A stretch of DNA of 32,534 nt from Bilamarchaeum sp040758595 (GCA_040758595.1 JBFLVJ010000017.1:1-32534); one strand, 5' to 3'. Positions 21,785 to 28,844 are shown, numbered from the stretch's first letter. Program-made: numbers and translations. Notes: a model not told the origin generated them from the sequence alone.

Positions 21785-22549
21785 ATGGCGAATATCCGCA
21801 TTCTGAGGAAGAACGACAAAGCCTATATCGAGCTGCCCCAGGATATGGCAGGCTCTGACGAGGTCGAACTGTTCCATCTGCGTGACGGCTATTACATGCT
21901 CACCGCCCCGCTAGGGGCTCCGAAGAGAGAGAGCGGCACGATAAGCGAACGGGAGAAGGGGGTGCTGCGGAAGCTGCTATCCATAAGGTTCGAGAACCGC
22001 ACCCCGGAATATGTGAAAAAGACGCTCAGCGGCGAGGAGCTCGCGGTCCTCAACGGCCTGGAGGAGCGCAAGCTCGTCAACGTGTTCATCGGCAGGAAAT
22101 ACAAGGACGGCGTCTACAACATCAGCGACAAGATCTACCCCCTGCTCTCAGGCAAGGCAGGAGCTGCTGCCAACGAGGAAGAGCCGGAGCGCCGGGTCAG
22201 GGCCGCCGCATCCCCGGCCACCGCGGTGCTCTCCTTGAGGAGCCAGGGTTTCGTGGTGCTGCCGAACAAGCGGGAAGCCATGACCCTCTCCGAACTTCTC
22301 GGGGATGAGATGAAGAAGGGAGGTGTCATCGGAGTGAAAGGGTTCGATGGCAGGTTCTACGCGGTCACGCGCAGCTATTTCGAGAGCTCCCAATCATCCA
22401 TCAATTCCGTGCTGAAAGAGGACATGGACTCTCCCTCCATCTCCCAGGCCGCCAAGCTCGATCCGGAAGGCTGCATGGCTGTCCTGCGGCTCATGGCTGA
22501 GAACGGAGACATACTCGAGAAGAAAAAGGGCGTCTTCGCCCCCGTCTAG
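21785..22549 (+). CDS. AbrB-like plus winged-helix hypothetical regulator
   Basis: The start at 21785 is set by the TATA-like AAATTATAAAG (21753-21763), about 27 nt upstream, so the message is leaderless. The 254-residue protein opens with a short beta module, IRILRKNDKAYIELPQDM, that resembles SpoVT/AbrB DNA-binding swapped hairpins. A winged-helix-like part (about 47-115) contains ALEERKLVNVF-type pairing. After a Glu/Ala-rich linker comes an alpha/beta part with FDGRFYAVTRSYF, and the end (about 215-254) looks like another winged helix. It is followed after 8 bp by the HD gene, so they are likely one operon. A DNA-binding role is inference. Confidence 0.6.
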   Translation: MANIRILRKNDKAYIELPQDMAGSDEVELFHLRDGYYMLTAPLGAPKRESGTISEREKGVLRKLLSIRFENRTPEYVKKTLSGEELAVLNGLEERKLVNVFIGRKYKDGVYNISDKIYPLLSGKAGAAANEEEPERRVRAAASPATAVLSLRSQGFVVLPNKREAMTLSELLGDEMKKGGVIGVKGFDGRFYAVTRSYFESSQSSINSVLKEDMDSPSISQAAKLDPEGCMAVLRLMAENGDILEKKKGVFAPV

Positions 22550-22557
22550 CTGTTTCT

Positions 22558-23667
22558 ATGCTGATCAAGGATGAGATACACGGGACCTTGGAATTCGATG
22601 CGCTAGAAGAGAGGATAATAGACAGCGGGCCGTTCCAGCGCCTGCGGCGGATCCGGCAGATGTCTGTGACCAATCTCGTCTATCCTGGGGCCAACCACAC
22701 CCGCTTCGAGCACTCGCTCGGGACCGCCCACCTCTCGGGAGTGATAGCCAGAAAGCTGGGGCTCGACGGAGACACTGTCCGCAAGATCAAGCTCTACGGC
22801 CTGCTCCATGACATCGGCCATACCGCGTTCTCGCACGAAGGCGAGGATGTGGTCGGAAGGCACATAGGGGACCATGAGAAGCTGGGGAGGCAGAGGATCA
22901 TGAAAGGCGAGATAGCAGACATCCTCTCTGATAGCTTCCGCCCTGCCGAGATAGCGGATTTCGGCGGCTCGCCTTATGGCAGCATCATAAGCTCTGACAT
23001 CGGCGCGGACAGGATGGATTATCTGAAGCGCGACGCCCTGAACACCGGAGTCGCCTATGGGATAATAGATGTGGACCGGATAGTCCACACCCTCAGGATG
23101 GAGAATGGCGGGCTCTGCATACATGAAGGCGGGCTGGAGGCGGCCGAGTACCTGCTGATAGCCAGGTTCATGATGTTCTCCACGGTCTACATGCACCACA
23201 CCGTGAGGATAGCCACCGCGATGCTCTACCGCGCCATCGAAGGGGCGATAGAGGATGGAGTGGCGCCGGCCCTTTTCGGGGAGGCCGATGATGATGTGGC
23301 GATGGCGGCCATAATGGGATCCGGAAGAGGAGGGCGCTACGCGGATGCGCTCATGAAGAGGAGGCTCTACAAGGAGGTCTGCTCGCTCCCGACGAAAGGG
23401 TGGAGCGAAGCCAAGGCCAGGGAACTGGAGGCAAGGCTTTCGGATTCCGCGGACGCGGATGTGATAGTCGATTATCCGCACAGGTTCTTCAGGCAGGTGG
23501 GGTTCCACGTGAAGACGGATGAGGGGCTGAAGCCGATGACCGAGCTATCCAGGCTCGTCCAGGGGCTTAAGAAGGCAGAGGAGGAGCGCATGATGGTGCT
23601 CGTGCTCGCTGATGAGAAGACACGATCATCTAAAGGAGAGAAGATAGCCCGCCTATCTAGACGATGA
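22558..23667 (+). CDS. HD-domain phosphohydrolase (dGTPase/SAMHD1-like)
   Basis: This 369-residue protein opens with KDEIHGTLEFDALEERIID and the QRLRRIRQ segment usual for this group. The metal ligands are seen as HTRFEHSLG (His52), LLHDIGHTAFSH (His84-Asp85) and a later Asp in SSDIGADRMDY (about 142-152). These follow the order of SAMHD1-type deoxynucleotide triphosphohydrolases and related archaeal HD proteins. A dNTP or other phosphomonoester substrate is likely but not provable. The gene ends in an 11-bp overlap with the convergent Sec61-beta gene. Confidence 0.9.
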   Translation: MLIKDEIHGTLEFDALEERIIDSGPFQRLRRIRQMSVTNLVYPGANHTRFEHSLGTAHLSGVIARKLGLDGDTVRKIKLYGLLHDIGHTAFSHEGEDVVGRHIGDHEKLGRQRIMKGEIADILSDSFRPAEIADFGGSPYGSIISSDIGADRMDYLKRDALNTGVAYGIIDVDRIVHTLRMENGGLCIHEGGLEAAEYLLIARFMMFSTVYMHHTVRIATAMLYRAIEGAIEDGVAPALFGEADDDVAMAAIMGSGRGGRYADALMKRRLYKEVCSLPTKGWSEAKARELEARLSDSADADVIVDYPHRFFRQVGFHVKTDEGLKPMTELSRLVQGLKKAEEERMMVLVLADEKTRSSKGEKIARLSRR

Positions 23668-23818
23668 AGCTGAGGGTGTGTACCAGCAGCACTATGATGA
23701 CTATCGCTATCACGAGCGTCTTCGGCTCGACCTCCATGCCGCTGATCTTGACATCCGGAGAGAAACCGATGATACCCGCCGAGGACATCGGCATGGAGAC
23801 GCTTTGCTGTTTCGACAT
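23657..23818 (-). CDS. secG: Protein translocase subunit Sec61-beta
   Basis: This 53-residue tail-anchored protein belongs to the SecYE-beta channel. The layout fits archaeal Sec61-beta: a polar lead rich in Ser and Met, SSAGIIGF, then a short stretch with Pro (EVEPKT), and one C-terminal transmembrane helix from about 33 to 50. The start at 23818 lies about 28 nt from a TATA-like box shared with the divergent PAC2 gene. The longer open frame reading back to 24106 is a shadow of PAC2. The small size limits certainty. Confidence 0.82.
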   Translation of the reverse strand: MSKQQSVSMPMSSAGIIGFSPDVKISGMEVEPKTLVIAIVIIVLLVHTLSFIV

Positions 23819-23842
23819 ACAGACGTAATCTGCGGGCAATGG

Positions 23843-23850
23843 TATAAAAG
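23843..23850. promoter_or_regulatory. Shared TATA element between divergent genes
   Basis: TATAAAAG is centred near 23846, 27 nt before the PAC2 ATG (23873) and 28 nt before the Sec61-beta ATG (23818) on the other strand. No second AT-rich box fits either gene. One element may therefore set both starts, giving two leaderless transcripts. Confidence 0.55.
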
Positions 23851-23872
23851 CCTTTTGAGCGCCATATAGCGC

Positions 23873-24610
23873 ATGGGCGACGTCCAGATAAACAAGATTG
23901 CGGATATGAAGAGGCTCAAGAGGCCTATGGTCATCATGGGATTCCCCGGCACCGGTCTCGTGGGAAGCGTCGCCGCATCGCAGATAGTCGATGCCCTGGG
24001 CATGTCCTTCGGCGGCTACATATCCAGTTCCGAGTTCGCGCCCCTCGCCGCGATACATGACTACAAACCCATGCCCGCCGCCCGCATCCACTACTCGGAG
24101 AAGCATAACATGGTGGTCATCCTGTCCGAGATGACGATACCGGTCGGCTCATCGCTGGAGCTGGCAGACCAGATCTTCAAGTTCGCCAAGTCGCTCGGCG
24201 CTTCCGGCATAATTTCGCTCGGAGGGATATCTTTGCAGAGCGAGAAGAAAGGCGTCTACGTCGTCTCCAGCGACAGCGGGATAACCAAGGACATCATCAA
24301 GAAGAGGATAGCCAAGCCTATCAAGGAGGGCGCTACCACCGGTGTCACCGGCATCCTGCTCGCCAAAGGGGCGATGGAGGAGTTCCCGATAACCACGATA
24401 CTGGCCGAATCCTCAGAGGAGTATCTCGATCCCGGGGCCGCGCGCAACGTCATCAGGGTGCTCGGCCAGATGACCGGCATGCAGATAAACACGAGCAGGC
24501 TCGACAAGGAGGCCAAGGAGTTCTCCAAGGACATCAAGGAAGCCGTGATGAAGTCCAAGATAAGCAAGAAAGGGCCCGGAGCCAGCGAAGGCGGCTCGAT
24601 GTACGGCTAG
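23873..24610 (+). CDS. PAC2-family (proteasome assembly chaperone-like) protein
   Basis: This 245-residue protein shows the family layout: RPMVIMGFPGTGLVGSVAA near the start, GGYISSSEFAPLAAI, the PVGSSLELADQIFKFAK helix and the Gly-rich strand SGIISLGGIS (about 105-120). GVTGILLAKGA comes later, and the tail is Lys/Gly-rich and disordered. PAC2 proteins in eukaryotes chaperone 20S proteasome assembly; archaeal members (COG2047-like) are common and less studied. The start is fixed by the shared TATA box, giving a leaderless message. No proteasome gene lies in the window. Confidence 0.88.
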   Translation: MGDVQINKIADMKRLKRPMVIMGFPGTGLVGSVAASQIVDALGMSFGGYISSSEFAPLAAIHDYKPMPAARIHYSEKHNMVVILSEMTIPVGSSLELADQIFKFAKSLGASGIISLGGISLQSEKKGVYVVSSDSGITKDIIKKRIAKPIKEGATTGVTGILLAKGAMEEFPITTILAESSEEYLDPGAARNVIRVLGQMTGMQINTSRLDKEAKEFSKDIKEAVMKSKISKKGPGASEGGSMYG

Positions 24611-24649
24611 ACGCCTTTTGGCTTCTGCTTCTCTGACGACAAAAGGCGT
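24611..24649 (+). repeat. Hairpin 1 after PAC2: 10-bp perfect inverted repeat
   Basis: ACGCCTTTTG (24611-24620) pairs exactly with CAAAAGGCGT (24640-24649), with a 19-nt loop. It begins right after the PAC2 stop codon. It may stop or protect the PAC2 message. Confidence 0.7.
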
Positions 24650-24655
24650 TCATAT

Positions 24656-24698
24656 CGAGAAACACGGTTTCTCGAATAGCCGAGTTGCCCGCAACTCG
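24656..24698 (+). repeat. Hairpins 2 and 3: two perfect 8-bp stems in tandem
   Basis: CGAGAAAC-ACG-GTTTCTCG (24656-24674) and CGAGTTGC-CC-GCAACTCG (24681-24698) are both perfect inverted repeats with tiny loops, 6 nt apart. They share the outer CGAG/CTCG. With hairpin 1 they make three stems in 88 bp ahead of a small membrane gene. Confidence 0.7.
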
Positions 24699-24726
24699 AC
24701 AATCCCAAAAGTCCTGAGGCAACCCC

Positions 24727-24897
24727 GTGAATAGAGAGAAGATACAATTCCGGGTCGGTCTTGTCCTCGCATCGATAGGCGCGGCGCTGATGAACGGAGG
24801 TTCTGTTTTGGGCGAGAGCGCGAGCGGCATCGCCATAGCCATCGGCATCCTGGGCATCGGATCAATCGCGACTTCCAAGAGAAGGCTTTTGAAATAA
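24727..24897 (+). CDS. 56-residue two-helix membrane protein
   Basis: The GTG start at 24727 is preceded by TGAGG (24715-24719). The product opens with a polar NREKIQFR lead, then a hydrophobic helix (about 9-22), a turn with NGGSV, a second hydrophobic helix (about 31-47), and a KRRLLK basic end. The hairpin topology and positive tail suggest a cytoplasmic-membrane protein with both ends inside. It lies alone between the hairpin cluster and tRNA-Leu. The frame is clean, but the short length and GTG start keep certainty moderate. Confidence 0.55.
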   Translation: MNREKIQFRVGLVLASIGAALMNGGSVLGESASGIAIAIGILGIGSIATSKRRLLK

Positions 24898-24920
24898 ACC
24901 TCCTAGTATCTTTCTGCTTC

Positions 24921-24971
24921 GCAGGGGTAGCGATTGCCTGGACCTTACGATCCAGGGCTTGCCACCCCCGC
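24921..24971 (+). ncRNA. tRNA-like 51-nt hairpin (possible small RNA)
   Basis: An imperfect long stem can be drawn: GCAGGGGT pairs with ACCCCCGC (one A-C mismatch). A mismatched middle follows, then CCTGGA pairs with TCCAGG around an 8-nt loop. Its first 11 bases equal the first 11 bases of tRNA-Leu 87 bp downstream. It has an acceptor-like and an anticodon-arm-like stem but no D or T arm. Transcription is not shown. Confidence 0.35.
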
Positions 24972-24989
24972 CTGAGGTATTTCCTCAGG
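24971..24989 (+). repeat. Perfect 7-bp hairpin before tRNA-Leu
   Basis: CCTGAGG-TATTT-CCTCAGG is a perfect stem. The 9 bases CCTCAGGAC (24983-24991) are also the reverse complement of GTCCTGAGG at 24711-24719, so an inverted pair flanks the small membrane gene. Confidence 0.65.
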
Positions 24990-25007
24990 ACCAACAGATC
25001 ATACCAT

Positions 25008-25119
25008 GCAGGGGTAGCAAAGCCCGGTCAAATGCGGGAGACTTAAGTTCCCTTTCTGAATGCGGGATGGGAAATCTTCTGGGTCAGTCCCTTCGCAGGT
25101 TCGAATCCTGCCCCCTGCA
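25008..25119 (+). tRNA. tRNA-Leu (anticodon TAA) with a 26-nt intron
   Basis: The acceptor stem is GCAGGGG (25008-25014) with CCCCTGC (25112-25118), and the discriminator is A. The D stem is GCA/TGC. The anticodon stem is GGAGA with TCTTC (one G-T), the anticodon TAA at 25044-25046 and G at position 37. The T arm is GCAGG-TTCGAAT-CCTGC. A long variable arm marks Leu. Between positions 37 and 38, bases 25048-25073 form an intron opening TTCCC and closing GGGAA, which pair. This is the canonical site for removal by the archaeal splicing endonuclease. Confidence 0.93.
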
Positions 25120-25154
25120 ATCATGCGAGCAAGAAGACCCATGAGGTGGATAAA

Positions 25155-25556
25155 ATGAAAAAAATGGATCCTGTCGTGCATTTTGAGATGCCTGCCGAGG
25201 ACAAAGCGAGGGTTAAGAAGTTTTACGAGAACGTTTTTGGATGGAAGATGACACAGCTCGGGGAGGGCATGGGGAACTATCTGTTGGCCACCACGTCTCC
25301 CATGGACGAGAACAACATGCATAAAGAGAAGGGAGCCATCAACGGCGGATTTTATGAGAAAGGGGAATACGGCACGGTGCCGCATATCGTCATTGCCGTT
25401 GATGATCTGAAACAGAGCATGGAGATGGTGAAAAAATCTGGCGGAGAGATAATAGGCAAGCCCACGAGCATCCCCGGGATAGGGGAGTTTGTCATGTTCA
25501 AAGACACTGAAGGGAATCGTGTCGGAATGCTTGAGCCAGCCGGGATGCAAAAATGA
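25155..25556 (+). CDS. VOC-family (glyoxalase/bleomycin-resistance fold) protein
   Basis: The ATG at 25155 has GAGGTGG 5 nt upstream. The 133-residue protein has the paired beta-alpha-beta-beta-beta layout of the vicinal oxygen chelate fold: VVHFEMPAEDKARVKKFYENVFGWKM in the first half and VPHIVIAVDDLKQSMEMVKKSGGEII in the second. The end, FKDTEGNRVGMLEP, carries the usual metal-ligand Glu region. Likely metal ligands are His and Glu, as in the family. The substrate is unknown. It opens an AT-richer gene group downstream of tRNA-Leu. Confidence 0.88.
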   Translation: MKKMDPVVHFEMPAEDKARVKKFYENVFGWKMTQLGEGMGNYLLATTSPMDENNMHKEKGAINGGFYEKGEYGTVPHIVIAVDDLKQSMEMVKKSGGEIIGKPTSIPGIGEFVMFKDTEGNRVGMLEPAGMQK

Positions 25557-25837
25557 ATGAGACCAAAAGAGCTGGATCGATAGGAAAGGATGGCCGTATG
25601 CGATCCTCCAAAGTCACAGAGCGTATAAACGCGAAAGCATTTGAGCTGCTTGAACGACATCCGGGGGGCCTGCGTTGGTCAGAACTTCTCTCGAAGATCA
25701 ATGCGTCGGATCCCGGCTTCCATCCGAAAACGGTCAACGGATGCGTATGGAAACTTGTCCAAAGATTTCCCGACAAGGTCTACAAACCATCCAAGGGGCT
25801 TTTCCGCTTGCTGAAATACAGACCCAGGAGCGAATGA
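25553..25837 (+). CDS. Small HARE/winged-helix-like protein
   Basis: This 94-residue basic protein overlaps the previous stop as ATGA. After a polar lead, residues about 25-88 read as a winged-helix unit: AFELLERHPGGLRWSELLSKIN, then the TVNGCVWKLVQRFPDKVYK helix and turn, and a wing ending GLFRLLKY. The pattern recalls HARE-HTH or similar domains of chromatin and restriction-linked proteins. Being in an operon between two VOC genes, it may regulate them; this is inference. Confidence 0.6.
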   Translation: MNETKRAGSIGKDGRMRSSKVTERINAKAFELLERHPGGLRWSELLSKINASDPGFHPKTVNGCVWKLVQRFPDKVYKPSKGLFRLLKYRPRSE

Positions 25838-25847
25838 GGGATGTGAA

Positions 25848-26333
25848 ATGACAAAACGAAAAATAGTGCCATGTCTTTGGTTCGACGGCGAAGCAGAAGA
25901 GGCAGCCAGATTCTATGTTTCGGTTTTTCCGAATTCAAGAATAACGCATATTGAAAGGTATATCGTTGATACCCCCTCAAACAAACCGGTAGGAAGCGTG
26001 ATGACAGTCGCTTTCGAGTTGGACGGCAACGAATTCATGGCATTGAACGGCGGCCCCTATTTCAAGTTCAACGAAGCCATATCACTGATGATACCATGTG
26101 AAGGCCAGGAGGAGATCGACCATTACTACGATAAGCTCTCTGCGGAGCCAAAAGCGGAGATATGCGGCTGGTTGAAAGACAGGTTCGGGTTGTCGTGGCA
26201 GCTCATTCCGAAAAAGTTCGATGAGCTGATGAAATCCGCTGAACCGGAAAAGAGGAGAGACATTATGAAGGCTCTTCTGGAGATGAAGAGGATCGATATG
26301 TCTGAGTTAGAGAGGGTGGCCAAAAGAAAGTGA
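25848..26333 (+). CDS. PhnB/3-demethylubiquinone methyltransferase-like VOC protein
   Basis: This 161-residue protein has the marked start IVPCLWFDGEAEEAARFYVSVFPNSRI, the middle FELDGNEFMALNGGPYFKFNEAISL and the WQLIPKKFDELM end, all characteristic of the PhnB-like VOC subgroup common in bacteria. It lacks phosphonate or ubiquinone genes around it, so the old family names should not be taken as function. GAGGGATG lies before the ATG. Bacterial origin by transfer is likely. Confidence 0.88.
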   Translation: MTKRKIVPCLWFDGEAEEAARFYVSVFPNSRITHIERYIVDTPSNKPVGSVMTVAFELDGNEFMALNGGPYFKFNEAISLMIPCEGQEEIDHYYDKLSAEPKAEICGWLKDRFGLSWQLIPKKFDELMKSAEPEKRRDIMKALLEMKRIDMSELERVAKRK

Positions 26334-26400
26334 TGTAAAAACAACCAACGGATTCGGACTCTGTTTCGGAGACCTTACACGATATTGATGGGGTGAATCT

Positions 26401-26865
26401 ATGGAAAAACACTATCGTCTTCTGTACCCTGCAAGGGTCTGTCTGATAACGAGCAGGCACGGCGGGAAAGACAACGTCATGTCGGCTTCGTGGGTGTTCC
26501 CGCTCTCGGCCGACCCGGCCATGTTCGGCGTCGCTGTGGCCACCAAGCGCTACAGCTATGGGCTGATAAAAGGGGGCGAGGCATTCGGCATCAACATTCC
26601 AGGGCCCGAACTGGAAGCGGCCGCAAGGCTCTGCGGGACCGAAAGCGGGAAAGAGAAGGACAAGTTCGCGCTCGCGGGATTGACCAAAGAAGAAGGGATG
26701 AATGTCCCGCTCATCAAGGAATGCTCGGCCTCCATCGAATGCGAGCTGGTGGACGAGTTCCATACCGGAGACCACATGATACTGGTCGGGAAAGCGGTCA
26801 AGATAATCAAGCGGAAGGAGTCGAAAGGGATCTACCAGAGCCAGGACGGATTCATCCCGGTCTGA
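26401..26865 (+). CDS. Flavin reductase-like FMN-binding protein
   Basis: This 154-residue protein of the flavin reductase/flavoredoxin fold shows the segment RVCLITSRHGGKDNVMSASWVFPLSADP at the start, typical of FMN contacts. YGLIKGGEAFGINIP and a closing VGKAVKIIKR strand follow. It may reduce flavin with NAD(P)H or act as an electron carrier. GGGGTGA lies about 6 nt before the ATG. Its 3' spacer is a heptad array shared with the opposing M24 gene. Confidence 0.88.
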   Translation: MEKHYRLLYPARVCLITSRHGGKDNVMSASWVFPLSADPAMFGVAVATKRYSYGLIKGGEAFGINIPGPELEAAARLCGTESGKEKDKFALAGLTKEEGMNVPLIKECSASIECELVDEFHTGDHMILVGKAVKIIKRKESKGIYQSQDGFIPV

Positions 26866-26872
26866 ACTCCAA

Positions 26873-26942
26873 AACCCGGGACAGGAACCCCGGGATGCGG
26901 AAACGGAAGACCGGATGCTGGAGACCCGAAACTGAAAACCGC
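26873..26942. repeat. Heptad repeat locus 3
   Basis: Ten 7-bp units from 26873: AACCCGG, GACAGGA, ACCCCGG, GATGCGG, AAACGGA, AGACCGG, ATGCTGG, AGACCCG, AAACTGA, AAACCGC. Most end in a Cys-free purine pair, GG or GA. The array occupies the spacer between the two convergent stop codons (26863-26865 and 26950-26952), leaving 7 bp on each side. Confidence 0.7.
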
Positions 26943-26949
26943 CTGAGAT

Positions 26950-27894
26950 TCATAGGATCCTCGCCTTCTTCCCGTCGAAGTAGACGGTCTCCTCATACCT
27001 CATGCCATAGCTTTTCAGATAGAACGCAGGTTCTATCGCCATCGTGCATCCGGCGAGAGAGTCTTTCGACTTCATACCCAAGGAGGGCGACTCATGGACG
27101 TCCAGCCCGATGCCGTGCCCTATCGCGTGTATGAGCTTCGGGAAGCCCGCCCACTTCATGAGCTTCGCTGAGAGCTTCGAGAGTTCCGCTCCGCTCGGAC
27201 AGTTGGGGAGCGAATCCACGAGCGAGAAGCAGACGTTCTGGAGCTCCTCGTACTGCCGTTTTTTCTTCTGGTCGCCGTCCAGGATGAAGCAGCGTGTCAG
27301 GTCCGAGCAGTAGTGGTTATGGCGGACCCCATAATCAACGAGCACAAGACCGCCCAGCCTCTTCCTGCCCGAGCGGTAGTGCGGGTAGGCGGTGTTCTTC
27401 CCGGTGGCGACTATGGGGTCGAAGGCGGGCTCGGCCCCGCGCTCGAACGTGAGGCGCATCAGCTGCGCCTTGATGTCATCCTCGGTCTTAGCCGCGGAGA
27501 GATCGAGCGAGTCGAATATGTCCTTGGTGAGAGAGACGGCCTTCCTGATGGCCGATACCTCCCCGGGCCTCTTCTCCGCGCGCGAGCGCAGCAGCTCCTC
27601 CGAACGGTCCTCCAGCCTGCAGAGCCTGCCGAGCTTCCCGGCCATGCGGGCGCTCATGGAAGCCCCGTCGAAACCCACTTCCTTCTTCGCGATGTGCGGT
27701 GATAGCGTCTTGACCGCATCATCGAACGCGACGACCTTTCCCTTGAACGATGCGCGGGCCAACGCTTCGTTCATCCTCGACACGAAAAGCGTCCGCTTCC
27801 CGTCATCTTCGAGGAAGAAGCCGTGGTCTATGTCCGCTCCGCTGTGATAGAAGAAATTGGCATCGAACTCTTCGCCTCGGTAGAGCAGGAGCAT
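26950..27894 (-). CDS. M24-family metallopeptidase (Xaa-Pro dipeptidase-like)
   Basis: The ATG at 27894 gives 314 residues; the TATA-like ATTATATT at 27917-27924 is about 27 nt upstream (leaderless), so the frame running on to 28122 is not used. The pita-bread metal ligands are in order: Asp187 (LVDYGV), Asp198 (CSDLTR), His260 (HAIGHGIGLDVHE), Glu288 (MAIEPAFYL) and Glu302 (RYEETVYFDG). The N-terminal half is short, about 150 residues, like archaeal Xaa-Pro dipeptidases. It is cytoplasmic and cleaves Xaa-Pro or related dipeptides with two metal ions. Confidence 0.92.
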   Translation of the reverse strand: MLLLYRGEEFDANFFYHSGADIDHGFFLEDDGKRTLFVSRMNEALARASFKGKVVAFDDAVKTLSPHIAKKEVGFDGASMSARMAGKLGRLCRLEDRSEELLRSRAEKRPGEVSAIRKAVSLTKDIFDSLDLSAAKTEDDIKAQLMRLTFERGAEPAFDPIVATGKNTAYPHYRSGRKRLGGLVLVDYGVRHNHYCSDLTRCFILDGDQKKKRQYEELQNVCFSLVDSLPNCPSGAELSKLSAKLMKWAGFPKLIHAIGHGIGLDVHESPSLGMKSKDSLAGCTMAIEPAFYLKSYGMRYEETVYFDGKKARIL

Positions 27895-27995
27895 GAAAAT
27901 GGAATCGCCGCCATGGATTATATTGGTTCCGCCCGCGCCCGAAGCAAAACGGAAAGGGTTTAATGGTCCAGGTAGAGTGCTTGTCCGGTGATATC

Positions 27996-28844
27996 TTGAA
28001 TCGCATCGCGATCGTTTTCGTTTTCGTGGCGCTCCTCGCGGGCTGCACCGCCATCGAGTTGGGAGATACTGACGCTGTCTCTTCCTATGAGAAGGCGATG
28101 GCCCCTGCTGCGCCTGCCGCATATGACGGCGGCTCTGCTTCCGGAAGCTACGTGGTGAAGGAAGGCAGCATAACGCTGAAGGTCCCTGAAGGCACCCTGG
28201 AGGCCCGGGTCGAGACGCTCAAGGACGACCTCAACCGCCAGGGCGCTGAAGTGACCAATATCGCCTACAACGAATACGGAGAACGGCTCCAGTACACCAT
28301 CACGATAAAGGTCCCGCCTGCCAAGTTCGAGAGCATAAGCGACATGCTCAAAGAGGCCGGCGAGGTCAAGGGCATGTCCGTGAGCCTGGAGGACGTCACC
28401 CAGCAGTACACCGACCTGGAGACCAGGATAAGGAACAAGGAGGTGGAGCTCGGACGGCTCTACGATCTCTATAACAGGAGCGAGGATGTTGAGGACCTGC
28501 TCGCGGTCGAGAAGGAAGTGACCAGGGTGGAGACCGAGCTGGAACTACTCAAGCAGCAGAAAGAATGGCTCTCATCAAGGATAGAGCGCTCGACCTTGAC
28601 GCTCTCCATCTACGAGGAGAAGCCGGCGGGACAGCAGCTTTCCGATCCGCTGGAAGGCCTCGGGAAGCTGTTTTTCGGGGCGATAGCAGCGGCGATAACC
28701 ATAATCGTCGGGCTCACAGGGTTCCTGCTCCCGATAGCGATTGTGCTTGCGCTGGCATGGTTCGCTTACAAAAAGATTAGGCCGGGCGAGAAGGCCGGGC
28801 CGAAAGAGCCGAAACACAAGACGATACCGCCGCCCAGCGCATGA
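27996..28844 (+). CDS. DUF4349 lipoprotein with coiled coil
   Basis: A TTG start at 27996 with GGTGAT (27987-27992) fits; the ATG at 27963 lies before the likely transcript start. The signal LNRIAIVFVFVALLAGC ends in a lipobox, Cys17 being the attachment site. The 282-residue protein has a beta-rich domain (about 50-125), a coiled coil (about 130-195: LETRIRNKEVELGRL and TELELLKQQKEWL), a short beta strand RSTLTLSIYEEKP, and a C-terminal transmembrane helix (about 215-255) with a basic/Pro tail. This is the standard DUF4349 layout, of unknown function. Confidence 0.88.
   Translation: MNRIAIVFVFVALLAGCTAIELGDTDAVSSYEKAMAPAAPAAYDGGSASGSYVVKEGSITLKVPEGTLEARVETLKDDLNRQGAEVTNIAYNEYGERLQYTITIKVPPAKFESISDMLKEAGEVKGMSVSLEDVTQQYTDLETRIRNKEVELGRLYDLYNRSEDVEDLLAVEKEVTRVETELELLKQQKEWLSSRIERSTLTLSIYEEKPAGQQLSDPLEGLGKLFFGAIAAAITIIVGLTGFLLPIAIVLALAWFAYKKIRPGEKAGPKEPKHKTIPPPSA

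Noticed and set aside
22603..23508. 301-residue open frame on the minus strand
   Set aside because: It lies wholly inside the HD phosphohydrolase gene in antisense, has a biased composition, and shows no start signal.
26873..26942. CRISPR array
   Set aside because: Units are 7 bp with no spacers of constant length and no cas genes in the window.
27895..28122. Extension of the M24 peptidase upstream of 27894
   Set aside because: It crosses the TATA-like box and the start of the divergent DUF4349 gene and has no family match.
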